The notes below the pieces were generated by a model. That model did no database searches, was not told the DNA's origin, and worked only from the letters and a program-made list of their open reading frames with translations. A stretch of 9,071 nucleotides of DNA from an uncultured Arcobacter sp. Its GTDB lineage: Bacteria; Campylobacterota; Campylobacteria; Campylobacterales; Arcobacteraceae. Of this stretch, positions 1 to 7,381 are shown piece by piece. Numbering within the stretch: the stretch's first letter is position 1; each line of letters opens with the position of its first letter. The stretch is from contig CAJXWI010000068.1 in assembly GCA_913062735.1 (NCBI GenBank), positions 1 to 9,071 of the forward strand, read 5' to 3'. The position numbers and the translations under genes were made by a program.

Positions 1-75
1 GGACTTGCTTGGGGGACAGTACTTAATTTGGTGTATTTACCTGTTATGTATACTTTTGTAAATAAACTTAAATAG
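1..75 (+). CDS. RND-type efflux permease, C-terminal end only (partial)
   Basis: Frame 1 is open from the first base and ends at TAG 73-75, giving 24 residues that begin GLAWGTVLNLVYLPVMYTF and end NKLK. A hydrophobic stretch with a G-T-V-L-N-L-V-x-L-P-V-x-Y pattern and a short basic tail is how the last transmembrane helix of RND inner-membrane pumps (AcrB/HAE and related families) ends. Such pumps export drugs, metals or other small molecules with a periplasmic adaptor and an outer-membrane channel. The substrate class cannot be judged from this fragment, and the rest of the gene lies left of the window. The stop codon is part of the hairpin terminator at 74-105. Another polytopic transporter with a similar last helix is possible. 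Confidence 0.6.
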   Translation, partial: GLAWGTVLNLVYLPVMYTFVNKLK

Positions 76-105
76 TATTTTTATAAGAAAATAAAAATAC
101 TTTTT
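74..105. terminator. Hairpin terminator shared by convergent genes
   Basis: Bases 74-84 (agtatttttat) and 91-101 are perfect 11-base complements around a 6-base loop (85-90), followed by a T run at 101-105 on the + strand. This suits rho-independent termination of the RND gene. The hairpin overlaps the RND stop codon (73-75) and contains the stop of the opposing lipoprotein gene (81-83), so it may act on both strands. The minus-strand U tract is weaker. The stem is nearly all A/T with one G/C pair per arm, so its stability is modest. Confidence 0.55.
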
Positions 106-839
106 AAAGCATCAAAACCAACATCGCTAACATCCACATCTAATATTTTTAAAGAGTTATTTGATTTGTCTATCATTTGAGTTAATATAACTTCAAAAGA
201 AAAATTAGAAGAAGATAAAAAACTTTCTTTTTTGTTTTTTATATATTCCAAGTTTTCTAAAGCAATTAATTTAATATTCTTATTCTTTTTTAGTTTTTTT
301 GCTAATTCAATTTGCCAATTATTTTGCCAGGTTAAAAACATATAGGAACCATCTAATTTTTTGGCCGATTTTATTTTCCACTTAATCACTTGTAAATTAT
401 GATGCAGCTTTTTTAACTTATCAATATTATAAAAATAAGAGGTAAGTTTATGCCCTTTATTAATTTCATAGGATTGATAAATCAAATAATAAATTCCAAG
501 AATCAAATAATCATTTCTGTTTTTGATATTTTCTTTTGAAAATGCCAAGTTTAAATATATCTTATAATCCGTAATCTTTTGATTCTTAAATTTGAGTGAA
601 ATATTATTTGATAGATTTTTAATCAAAGAAGTCATTTCTTGATTTTTTTCATGATTATAAGAATTGGGATTTCTAATATTAAGTTTCTCTTGTAATGTTA
701 AAAGCAGTTTTATTGAACTTACATAATTGCTTTTCATAATAGTAGCCGATTGGGTTTGAAAAAAAGTACTGTAGTCTTTTTGTGTTGTACTACAAGCAGT
801 AAATACGAATAAAATTAAAACAGTGAATACTAATCTCAT
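81..839 (-). CDS. Predicted lipoprotein of unknown function
   Basis: The product has 252 residues. Residues 1-16 form a lipoprotein signal: a short basic start (MR), a hydrophobic core and F-T-A-C with Cys16 as the likely lipidated residue. Position -3 is Phe rather than the usual Leu, so the lipobox is imperfect. The mature part is rich in Lys, Asn and Ile, with no membrane helix and no motif I can name. The most family-like block is about residues 108-180, a predicted helical stretch with aromatic and Gln residues (ILGIYYLIYQSYEINKGHK, LHHNLQVIKWKIK, then YMFLTWQNNWQIEL). It resembles a conserved block of hypothetical proteobacterial lipoproteins as I recall them, but I cannot name the family. 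Start: AGGA at 845-848 lies 5 bases before ATG. It lies 49 bp downstream of valS on the same strand, with a hairpin between, so it may depend on read-through or on its own unseen promoter. It is probably anchored in the inner or outer membrane facing the periplasm. Confidence 0.8.
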   Translation of the reverse strand: MRLVFTVLILFVFTACSTTQKDYSTFFQTQSATIMKSNYVSSIKLLLTLQEKLNIRNPNSYNHEKNQEMTSLIKNLSNNISLKFKNQKITDYKIYLNLAFSKENIKNRNDYLILGIYYLIYQSYEINKGHKLTSYFYNIDKLKKLHHNLQVIKWKIKSAKKLDGSYMFLTWQNNWQIELAKKLKKNKNIKLIALENLEYIKNKKESFLSSSNFSFEVILTQMIDKSNNSLKILDVDVSDVGFDALKSIFIFL

Positions 840-862
840 TAAAATCCTATTGTATTTATCTT

Positions 863-885
863 GAACAAAACAGCGATGCTGTTTT
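863..885 (-). terminator. Probable rho-independent terminator after valS
   Basis: Bases 867-874 and 878-885 are perfect 8-base complements (AAAACAGC / GCTGTTTT) around a 3-base loop. They lie just past the valS stop (889-891). Read on the minus strand, the stem is preceded by an A-rich run and its descending arm ends in TTTTGTT, so the U tract is partly within the stem. It would attenuate transcription entering the downstream lipoprotein gene and perhaps not block it fully. Confidence 0.55.
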
Positions 886-888
886 ATT

Positions 889-3570
889 TTACATTATTGC
901 CTTAAGTTCATTATTGATTTTCTCTAATTTATTTTGTGCTTCTTCAAGCGCTTTTCTATTAGCAGTAATAACTTCAGCAGGAGCATTTGCAACAAAACGT
1001 TCATTGCTTAACATTCCATTTAGTTTATCGAATTCTTTTTGCGTTTTTTCTTTTTGTTTGCTTAATTTATTAATAATAGGTGTCATATCAATTTCTGATG
1101 TTGGTAAATATACTTCTAAATTATTAGAAACATCGGTAATTGAATTTTCAATCTTAGCATCAACAAATTCTATTTCTTCGACTTTTGCAAGTTTTTCAAT
1201 AAAAGGTTTAGCTACTTCTTTATCAATACTAACATCAATTTTAATATAGGCTTTTGAAATTTTACTGTTTCCCATATCAATAATTACTTTTGCACGCCGT
1301 ACAGATGTAATTGCTTCTTCAATATAAGCAAACATTTTTTCAACTTCTAAATCTCTTTTAAGCACTTTAGGGTACGATTTAATCATAATCGACTCAGAGT
1401 CTTCTAATGTAGTTAGTGAGAGTTTTTGGTATAAGTACTCTGCAATAAATGGCATAAAAGGAGAAGTTAATTTAAGCGTTTCTTTAAAAATAGCTCCCAA
1501 TTCAAATAATGAATCTTTCGAAGCTTTTGAATACTCAATACCCCAATCACAAAATTCATTCCAAACAAATTTATATAAAGCAGCCGCTGCTTCATTAAAC
1601 TTATAGGTATCTAATGCAAGTCTAACATCTTGTGTAGCAATTGAGAGTTTAGATAACATATATTTACCAAGAGCTGTTTTAATTTCTATGTCTTCTAAAT
1701 TGGCAAATTTAATAGGAATATTAGTATTATTTGCTTCATTTTGATTCTCTAAATTCATAATAAAAAAGTTAGCTGCATTGTAAAACTTATTTGTAAAGTT
1801 TCGGTATAAATCTAGGTGTTTTTTCCCAAGTTTAATATCTCTACCTTGAACCGCTAAATAAGCCAGTGAAAAACGTACAATATCTGCTGAAAACTCTTCA
1901 ACCATATCTAAAGGATTAATTACATTTCCTTTTGATTTTGACATTTTTGCACCGTTTTCATCTCTTACTAAGGCATGCATATATATATCTTTAAAAGGAA
2001 GTTCTTTCTTAAAGTGATCCCCCATCATCATCATTCGTGCAACCCAAAAGAACATAATATCAAAACCAGTAATTAATAAAGAGTTTGGATAAAAATCTTT
2101 TTCATCATTTTCATTGTATAAATCTTTTAATTTATCATTATTTCCCCAACCCAAAGGTGACATTGCCCATAAAGCAGATGAAAACCACGTATCAAGAACA
2201 TCTGGATCTTGTGTATAATCTTTGCTATTACATTTAGGACAAGCTTCTGGCTCATCAGCTTTATCAGCCCATTGGTGATTACATTTATTTTCATTACACG
2301 TGAAAACTGGAATTCTATGTCCCCACCATAATTGTCTAGAAATACACCAAGGTCTTAATTCATCCATCCATGCAGTATGAGAATTAATCCAATGAGGAGG
2401 ATGAAATAAACTTGTACCTTCTTTTGCTCGCTCAGCCGTTTGCTCTTTTGTTTTATCAATTGAACTTTGAGCCATTTCATTGCTTAAGAACCATTGTTGA
2501 GAAATAAAAGGCTCTACAATATTTTTACATCTGTAACAATGTCCTACTTGATGAACATGGTCTTCAATATCAGTAATATAACCTTCTTCTTGAAGTTTTT
2601 TAACAATAACATTTCTTGCTTCTAATCTCTCTAAACCTTGAAATTCTCCACAATATTCATTTAAAATACCTTTTTCATCAAATACTTTAATAAATTCTAA
2701 ATCGTGTCTTTTTCCTACTTCATAATCGTTTTGATCGTGAGCTGGTGTTACTTTAACAATACCCGTTCCCACTTCCATATCAACATGAGCATCTGTAATA
2801 ATTTTTATGCTTCTGTTAGTTAAAGGTAAATATACCTCTTTTCCTACAAGCGCACTGTATCTAGTATCATCAGGATGAACCATAATAGCAGTATCCCCAA
2901 AATAGGTCTCAGGTCTGGTTGTTTTTACTTCAATTTGTCCAGCATCATCTTTAAGTTTATATACCATAGTATAAAACTTTCCTTGAACCTCTTCATGTTC
3001 AACTTCGATATCACTTAAAGCGCCATCGTGTGTACACCAATTTACCATATAATTATTTTGTGAAATATGTCCATCATTAAATAAAGATACAAAAGCTTCT
3101 TTAACCGCTTCTTTTAATCCTTCATCCATAGTAAATCGTTCACGTTTCCATGCAGGAGTAACACCTAGTTTTCTCATTTGATGAACTATATTTCCACCAC
3201 TAACTTCTTTTTGTTTCCACGCATGTTCTAGAAACTTTTCACGTCCAACTTCTTCTTTTGAAGTACCTGCTGCTAATAGTTGTTTTTCAACAATATTTTG
3301 TGTAGCAATTCCCGCATGATCCGTTCCAGGCTGCCATAAGGTTTTATAGCCATCCATTCGCTTATAACGCGTAATTATATCTTGTAATGTGAACGTTAAA
3401 GCATGTCCAATATGTAATGAACCAGTGACATTAGGAGGAGGCATCATAAGAGAAAAGTTTTTATCTTTTTCTTGTATGTTTTTATTACCATCTATTTCGA
3501 AATAACCTCGTTTTTCCCAAAGTGCATAATAGTCATCTTCTATCTTTGCTGGTTCGTATTTATCGCTCAT
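889..3570 (-). CDS. valS: Valyl-tRNA synthetase
   Basis: This class I aminoacyl-tRNA synthetase of 893 residues charges tRNA-Val with valine in the cytoplasm and removes mischarged threonine by editing. The N-terminal catalytic half has PPPNVTGSLHIGH, with HIGH at residues 53-56. The second ATP-binding signature, KMSKS, is at 542-546 in the context NGAKMSKSKGNVINPLD. The inserted editing domain (about 190-345) shows TTRPET at 217-222 and VTPAHDQNDYEVG around 274-286, including the editing Asp279. Cysteine pairs at C345/C348, C425/C430 and C444/C447 suggest zinc-binding knuckles. DVLDTWFSSALW (458-468) is typical of ValS. The anticodon-binding domain follows at about 590-740, and residues 828-893 form the C-terminal coiled coil that contacts tRNA. 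Length is close to the usual bacterial 870-950 residues, and all key motifs are present. Start: AGGA at 3577-3580 lies 6 bases before ATG. Confidence 0.97.
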   Translation of the reverse strand: MSDKYEPAKIEDDYYALWEKRGYFEIDGNKNIQEKDKNFSLMMPPPNVTGSLHIGHALTFTLQDIITRYKRMDGYKTLWQPGTDHAGIATQNIVEKQLLAAGTSKEEVGREKFLEHAWKQKEVSGGNIVHQMRKLGVTPAWKRERFTMDEGLKEAVKEAFVSLFNDGHISQNNYMVNWCTHDGALSDIEVEHEEVQGKFYTMVYKLKDDAGQIEVKTTRPETYFGDTAIMVHPDDTRYSALVGKEVYLPLTNRSIKIITDAHVDMEVGTGIVKVTPAHDQNDYEVGKRHDLEFIKVFDEKGILNEYCGEFQGLERLEARNVIVKKLQEEGYITDIEDHVHQVGHCYRCKNIVEPFISQQWFLSNEMAQSSIDKTKEQTAERAKEGTSLFHPPHWINSHTAWMDELRPWCISRQLWWGHRIPVFTCNENKCNHQWADKADEPEACPKCNSKDYTQDPDVLDTWFSSALWAMSPLGWGNNDKLKDLYNENDEKDFYPNSLLITGFDIMFFWVARMMMMGDHFKKELPFKDIYMHALVRDENGAKMSKSKGNVINPLDMVEEFSADIVRFSLAYLAVQGRDIKLGKKHLDLYRNFTNKFYNAANFFIMNLENQNEANNTNIPIKFANLEDIEIKTALGKYMLSKLSIATQDVRLALDTYKFNEAAAALYKFVWNEFCDWGIEYSKASKDSLFELGAIFKETLKLTSPFMPFIAEYLYQKLSLTTLEDSESIMIKSYPKVLKRDLEVEKMFAYIEEAITSVRRAKVIIDMGNSKISKAYIKIDVSIDKEVAKPFIEKLAKVEEIEFVDAKIENSITDVSNNLEVYLPTSEIDMTPIINKLSKQKEKTQKEFDKLNGMLSNERFVANAPAEVITANRKALEEAQNKLEKINNELKAIM

Positions 3571-3581
3571 TTAAAATCCTA

Positions 3582-3606
3582 TATAATCATTATTATCGCG
3601 ATTATA
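3582..3606. repeat. Inverted repeat TATAATC-N11-GATTATA over the valS start site
   Basis: TATAATC at 3582-3588 is the exact inverted complement of GATTATA at 3600-3606, with 11 bases between. The centre also contains the 8-base palindrome ATCGCGAT (3595-3602), conspicuous as the only G/C-rich spot in the 155-bp spacer. The right arm coincides with the valS -10 box and the repeat covers the inferred start, so it could be an operator. In such A/T-rich DNA a 7-base repeat can also arise by chance. Confidence 0.3.
3594..3606 (-). promoter_or_regulatory. Candidate valS promoter (-10)
   Basis: A perfect minus-strand TATAAT occupies 3601-3606. It would start transcription near 3594 and give a leader of about 24 bases carrying the AGGA ribosome site. 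No good -35 box is visible, which is common for the housekeeping promoters of Campylobacterota, where A/T-rich periodic sequence replaces it. Confidence 0.45.
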
Positions 3607-3667
3607 ACCAAAAATTGTTTACGTTAATATTTTATTAAAAAATTATACACTTTGTATCTGTCATTTA

Positions 3668-3698
3668 TTGCAATTATTTCAAACTTTTCTGATATACT
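3668..3698 (+). promoter_or_regulatory. Candidate promoter of the diguanylate cyclase gene
   Basis: TATACT at 3693-3698 is a reasonable -10 box, with TTGCAA at 3668-3673 as a possible -35 at a long 19-base spacing. The leader would be about 21 bases. The ribosome site before ATG 3726 is weak (AAAGA at 3715-3719), suggesting low expression. Confidence 0.35.
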
Positions 3699-3725
3699 AA
3701 AATAAAATTATTTTAAAGATAAATC

Positions 3726-5228
3726 ATGCCTTTAAGCTCACAAAAGAAGAACTTTATATTTATTACTTTTGCAATTATTTCAACTATTGTTATTAGCATA
3801 TTTTCTTATTTTTACTTTTCCTCTCTACTTGAAAATATTGAATCAAAAATGAATACAAAGAACAATAAACACTTACTTCAGAACTTGATAAGAAACATAA
3901 AGAACACGCAAAATTTAGCGTTTGAGTATTCAAAAGACAATGCTTTATATAATTTTATTTTTAATAAACATTCAGCCTATACAAATAATTACTACAGTTT
4001 TGATCTCATGGCACTTAATCATTTAGAGTTAAGTTTTATTCTCGTTACCAACTTAGATAATAAAGCTGTTTATAGTTTAAACAGTCCACTTAATTCTAAT
4101 ATCAATCTTTCACTTTTGGAAAAAAATATAAAAAATCATTTTAAAGAAAAAAATATAAACTCTAGTATTATTAAAATAAATAATACCTTTCATATTGTCT
4201 CAAGAGAACACATTTCTACTTCAGACGCAAAACAAATATCCAATGGTTATTTTTATCTTGCAAAAGAAATAAAAAATAAAGAATTTAAAGAATTCAATGC
4301 AAACATCTTTAGCAATGAACATTTAAAAAATATTCGTTTTAATGAGCAAGATTCAAAAATAGTAGAAACAAAAGATTTTAAGAAAATCGTACTTACCTCT
4401 GTATTTTTAGATGAAGGAATATTCAACCGCATGCATTTTTTTGATAAAAATATGAACTATACTTTTTCTATTAAAAGTAAAAAATCTTATACCATTTTAG
4501 AAGAAGGAAAAAAGAAAATCTTAGTCTATAACCTTGTAATAATTACTTCTTTATTGTTCATTTTCTTTTTAATCTATAAATTTCAAAAATTTCTAAATAT
4601 TAATAAAAAACAACTAGAACGCCTGGTTGATCTAAAAACCAGGCAAACAAAAATTACTCTTAAAAAACTTGAAATCGCTCATAAAAAGCTTTTTGCTGTT
4701 GCGAACACGGATTATTTAACAAAAATAAACAACAGAAGAAACTTTTTTCATCTAAGCAAACAAGAATTCTTACGTGCAAATGAATGCAATGAAAACTTAT
4801 CTCTTATTATGATTGATATTGATAATTTCAAACAAATTAATGATACTTATGGCCATAATATTGGAGATGAAATATTAAAAATGTTTGTTAACGCTTTTAA
4901 ACCTCATCTGGGAAAAGAACATATTTTTGGACGCTTAGGAGGAGAAGAGTTTGCAATTACTCTTCCAAGATGTAATTTAGAAGAAGCAAGAATCAAAGCA
5001 GAAATTTTAAGAGCTGCTTTACAACAAGCCTTCACACATAATGATACTAAAAAAATCGGAATCACTGCTAGTTTTGGAGTGGCTCAAATGAAAGACGATA
5101 CATGTATTGATGATGTATTACAAACAGCCGATAATCTTCTTTATGCTGCAAAAAAATCAGGTAAAAACCGTGTACGTTCAAGAATCATGCCAATGGATAA
5201 GATTAAAGAACAAATACAAAATCTGTAA
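3726..5228 (+). CDS. Membrane-bound diguanylate cyclase with periplasmic sensor domain
   Basis: This 500-residue protein is predicted to make the second messenger c-di-GMP from two GTP. Order: transmembrane helix 1 (about 10-33), a periplasmic region (about 34-263), transmembrane helix 2 (about 264-286), a basic, probably coiled-coil linker (about 290-325), then the GGDEF domain (about 326-487). The GGDEF domain begins DYLTKINNRR and carries LIMIDIDNFKQINDTYGHNIGD with the metal-binding Asp region. Its active-site loop is GGEEF at 405-409, a catalytically competent variant. The inhibitory I-site (RxxD, five residues before GGEEF) is absent: the slot reads G-K-E-H (396-399). The periplasmic part resembles CHASE4 sensors as I recall them: EYSKDNALYNFI, then YYSFDLMALNHLELSFILVTNLDNKAVY in segments around 67-117, and a later SREHISTSDAKQISNGYFYLA-like segment. 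The ligand is unknown. No EAL or HD-GYP domain is present. The gene is monocistronic and converges on the helicase gene. Confidence 0.93.
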   Translation: MPLSSQKKNFIFITFAIISTIVISIFSYFYFSSLLENIESKMNTKNNKHLLQNLIRNIKNTQNLAFEYSKDNALYNFIFNKHSAYTNNYYSFDLMALNHLELSFILVTNLDNKAVYSLNSPLNSNINLSLLEKNIKNHFKEKNINSSIIKINNTFHIVSREHISTSDAKQISNGYFYLAKEIKNKEFKEFNANIFSNEHLKNIRFNEQDSKIVETKDFKKIVLTSVFLDEGIFNRMHFFDKNMNYTFSIKSKKSYTILEEGKKKILVYNLVIITSLLFIFFLIYKFQKFLNINKKQLERLVDLKTRQTKITLKKLEIAHKKLFAVANTDYLTKINNRRNFFHLSKQEFLRANECNENLSLIMIDIDNFKQINDTYGHNIGDEILKMFVNAFKPHLGKEHIFGRLGGEEFAITLPRCNLEEARIKAEILRAALQQAFTHNDTKKIGITASFGVAQMKDDTCIDDVLQTADNLLYAAKKSGKNRVRSRIMPMDKIKEQIQNL

Positions 5229-5229
5229 T

Positions 5230-7293
5230 TTATTTTTTCTCTTTCTCTTCTTTTGATTCCCCACCTGAAACCAAACCAGCTTCACGTAAAAACTGAGAAT
5301 GAATAAAATCAATTTTTTTAACACGATCATATTTGGCATAAGACAAATACAAAATATCCTTAGCTCTTGTAACTGCTACATAAAATAAACGTCTCTCTTC
5401 TTCAACAGAACCGCCCTTTGCAATTAGTTTTCTATTAGGAAATCTTCCATCCATTAAATCAATAATATAAACTTCTTTAAACTCCAAACCTTTAGAAGCA
5501 TGAACAGTAAGTAAGTGAACGCCCTCACCTGCACTCATTTCTCCTCCACCTAAAACCATGGCATTAATAAACTTGTGCAATTCTTTATAGTGCGTTGCTA
5601 GTTTTTTTAATAAAAGCGCTTTAGTTCCAATCTTAAGCTCCGCCGCTAATTTTAGCTTAGGGTCTAAATTTCCATCTTTTAATGTCCCTCTTTTAGTTGA
5701 GAGTATTTCTTTTAGATGGGCAAATAACTTAGATTTAATAACATGCTCAATTAAAGAATTGGGATTAGTTACTCTTTTTAAGGATTTTACAATTAAATAA
5801 AACTCATATAAAAACTGTCCACCTTCATAAGACAATTTAGGATGTTTTAAAATAGCATTTCCTAAAAAATTTTCTTCAAAACCACAATCTTTAAACTTAG
5901 CAACCGAACCTAATTCAATAAAATCATCAAATAATCCCAATTGAATATTCTTAGACTTAGCACTTAAATAAGGGTTTTTAACATTGGGGTCAGGATTAAA
6001 TAAACCGGTAAATAAATCTCCATTTCCCAGTTTCATTAATGCATCAAAGATATCTTTAGCAATGGCTTTTCCAATACCTTTTCCATATTCCAAAATATGA
6101 ATAACACTCATCATATCATTACGGTTCATTAATAAACTCATAATATCAAGTATGAATTTCACTTCTAATGAATCAAAAAAACTATGCCCACCCTTTCTTC
6201 GTGCAGGAATATCATATTCTCTTAAATTCACTTCAATACCATCAGCACTTGAGTTGTTTCTAAAAATAATTGCAATTTCATCTTTTGGTGTTGTACTTTG
6301 TGAAATCAGTTTTGAAATATGCTCATATTGATCAAAGAGTTCTGAAAACATCAATAATTTTGGTTTGTACAAAGCATCTTTTCTAAATACTTCCAAATGT
6401 TTATCATAAATTCGTTCATTGTGTTCGATTACTTTTGTTGCCAAATCTAAAATAGGCTTAGTAGAGCGATAATTCTTTTTTAATGTAAATACTTTTGCAC
6501 CCTCATAACGCGTGGCAAAAGAAGAAATAATTCCAATATCAGAACCATTAAAAGCATAAATACTTTGGTCATAATCTCCTACACAAAATAAAGACTTAGG
6601 TTTAAAGCCTTCTAATAACTTACCCTGTAAGGGATTGGTATCTTGATATTCATCTACTAAAATTTCTTTATAAGAAAACTCTGTCTCTTTTTGTTTATCA
6701 ATCATTAGGGTTAATAAATCATCAAAATTGGCATAAGAGTATTTAATTTTCAACTCATTAAACTCTTTTACTACATCAGTATAAATAGGCGTATAAAGTT
6801 CATGCCCTTCATTTCTATCAATTATCCACGCATCAAACTCTTCTCCATGAGTGGAGTTTAAAAACAGCGAATACATATCGTATAAATAACCCCCATCATA
6901 AGGATTGGTTTCATCATCTCTGTGATAAAAAACACGTTTTTCATACACTGATTTAAAGAGTGTTTTTAATTCACTTGGTTGTTTCAGTGTGATTTTTACG
7001 TCAAGTTCTTTTAGTAGTTTATAAGAAACAGAATGAAAAGTTCCTGCCATCATTGATTTGGCCATATCCATACCAAAAAACTTAGCAACTCTCTCAACCA
7101 TTTCAGCAGCAGCTTTATTTGTGAAGGTTAAAAGCATAATATCTTCAGCTTTTACCCCTGAATTAATTAAATGCCCTATTCTTCCTACTATAGTAGAGGT
7201 TTTCCCTGTACCAGCACTTGCAATAATAAGGTTTCTTCCCGCTTCACATGTGGCAGCATTTAGCTGTTCTTCATTTAAATTTTTTAATGGCAT
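5230..7293 (-). CDS. UvrD/Rep-family ATP-dependent DNA helicase (superfamily 1A)
   Basis: The 687-residue protein is predicted to be a 3'-5' DNA translocase/helicase for repair or replication restart. All SF1A motifs are present in order: Q motif LNEEQLNAA (6-14); Walker A SAGTGKT (26-32); motif Ia LLTFTNKAAAEM (54-65); GTFHS (84-88); Walker B LVDEYQDTNPLQ (212-223); motif III VGDYDQSIYAFNGSD (238-252); motif IV LKKNYRST (271-278); GGHSFFDSLEVK (368-379); motif V LLTVHASKGLEFKEVYI (594-610); motif VI EEERRLFYVAVTRAK (631-645). Length lies between E. coli Rep (about 673) and UvrD (about 720). The C-terminus is short and charged (GESKEEKEKK), without the long UvrD/PcrA tail, so Rep-like use is possible; I leave the symbol blank because uvrD, rep and pcrA cannot be separated here. 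The Walker A has GTGKT instead of the more common GSGKT, which is tolerated. The stop is one base from the opposing cyclase stop. No strong ribosome site is visible. Confidence 0.93.
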   Translation of the reverse strand: MPLKNLNEEQLNAATCEAGRNLIIASAGTGKTSTIVGRIGHLINSGVKAEDIMLLTFTNKAAAEMVERVAKFFGMDMAKSMMAGTFHSVSYKLLKELDVKITLKQPSELKTLFKSVYEKRVFYHRDDETNPYDGGYLYDMYSLFLNSTHGEEFDAWIIDRNEGHELYTPIYTDVVKEFNELKIKYSYANFDDLLTLMIDKQKETEFSYKEILVDEYQDTNPLQGKLLEGFKPKSLFCVGDYDQSIYAFNGSDIGIISSFATRYEGAKVFTLKKNYRSTKPILDLATKVIEHNERIYDKHLEVFRKDALYKPKLLMFSELFDQYEHISKLISQSTTPKDEIAIIFRNNSSADGIEVNLREYDIPARRKGGHSFFDSLEVKFILDIMSLLMNRNDMMSVIHILEYGKGIGKAIAKDIFDALMKLGNGDLFTGLFNPDPNVKNPYLSAKSKNIQLGLFDDFIELGSVAKFKDCGFEENFLGNAILKHPKLSYEGGQFLYEFYLIVKSLKRVTNPNSLIEHVIKSKLFAHLKEILSTKRGTLKDGNLDPKLKLAAELKIGTKALLLKKLATHYKELHKFINAMVLGGGEMSAGEGVHLLTVHASKGLEFKEVYIIDLMDGRFPNRKLIAKGGSVEEERRLFYVAVTRAKDILYLSYAKYDRVKKIDFIHSQFLREAGLVSGGESKEEKEKK

Positions 7294-7381
7294 TTATATA
7301 ATTCTTTTTGTTTAATCATTTTGGAATATTAACATATTTGCACTTTGAAGCATACTTAAGTTTAAAGAATATTTACTAATT
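7294..7381. other. Spacer between the AraC gene and the helicase gene
   Basis: These 88 bp separate two genes read on the minus strand. I see no stable terminator hairpin; an imperfect pairing around 7339-7365 is too weak to call. I also see no convincing -10/-35 pair. The helicase may have its own weak promoter here or be transcribed partly by read-through from the AraC-family gene. Confidence 0.4.

Noticed and set aside
849..854. Minus-strand TACAAT as a -10 box for the lipoprotein gene
   Set aside because: It abuts the AGGA ribosome site (845-848), so the start of transcription would fall inside or after it and remove the site from the mRNA.
914..1249. 111-codon open frame on the + strand
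   Set aside because: It lies entirely opposite the valS C-terminal coding region, has no ribosome site, and its Ser/Leu/Ile-rich translation is what an antisense reading of a Lys/Glu/Asn-rich gene gives.
7058..7315. 85-codon open frame on the + strand
   Set aside because: It is antisense to the helicase N-terminus, including the Walker A codons, with no family resemblance and no promoter or ribosome site. It is a shadow frame.
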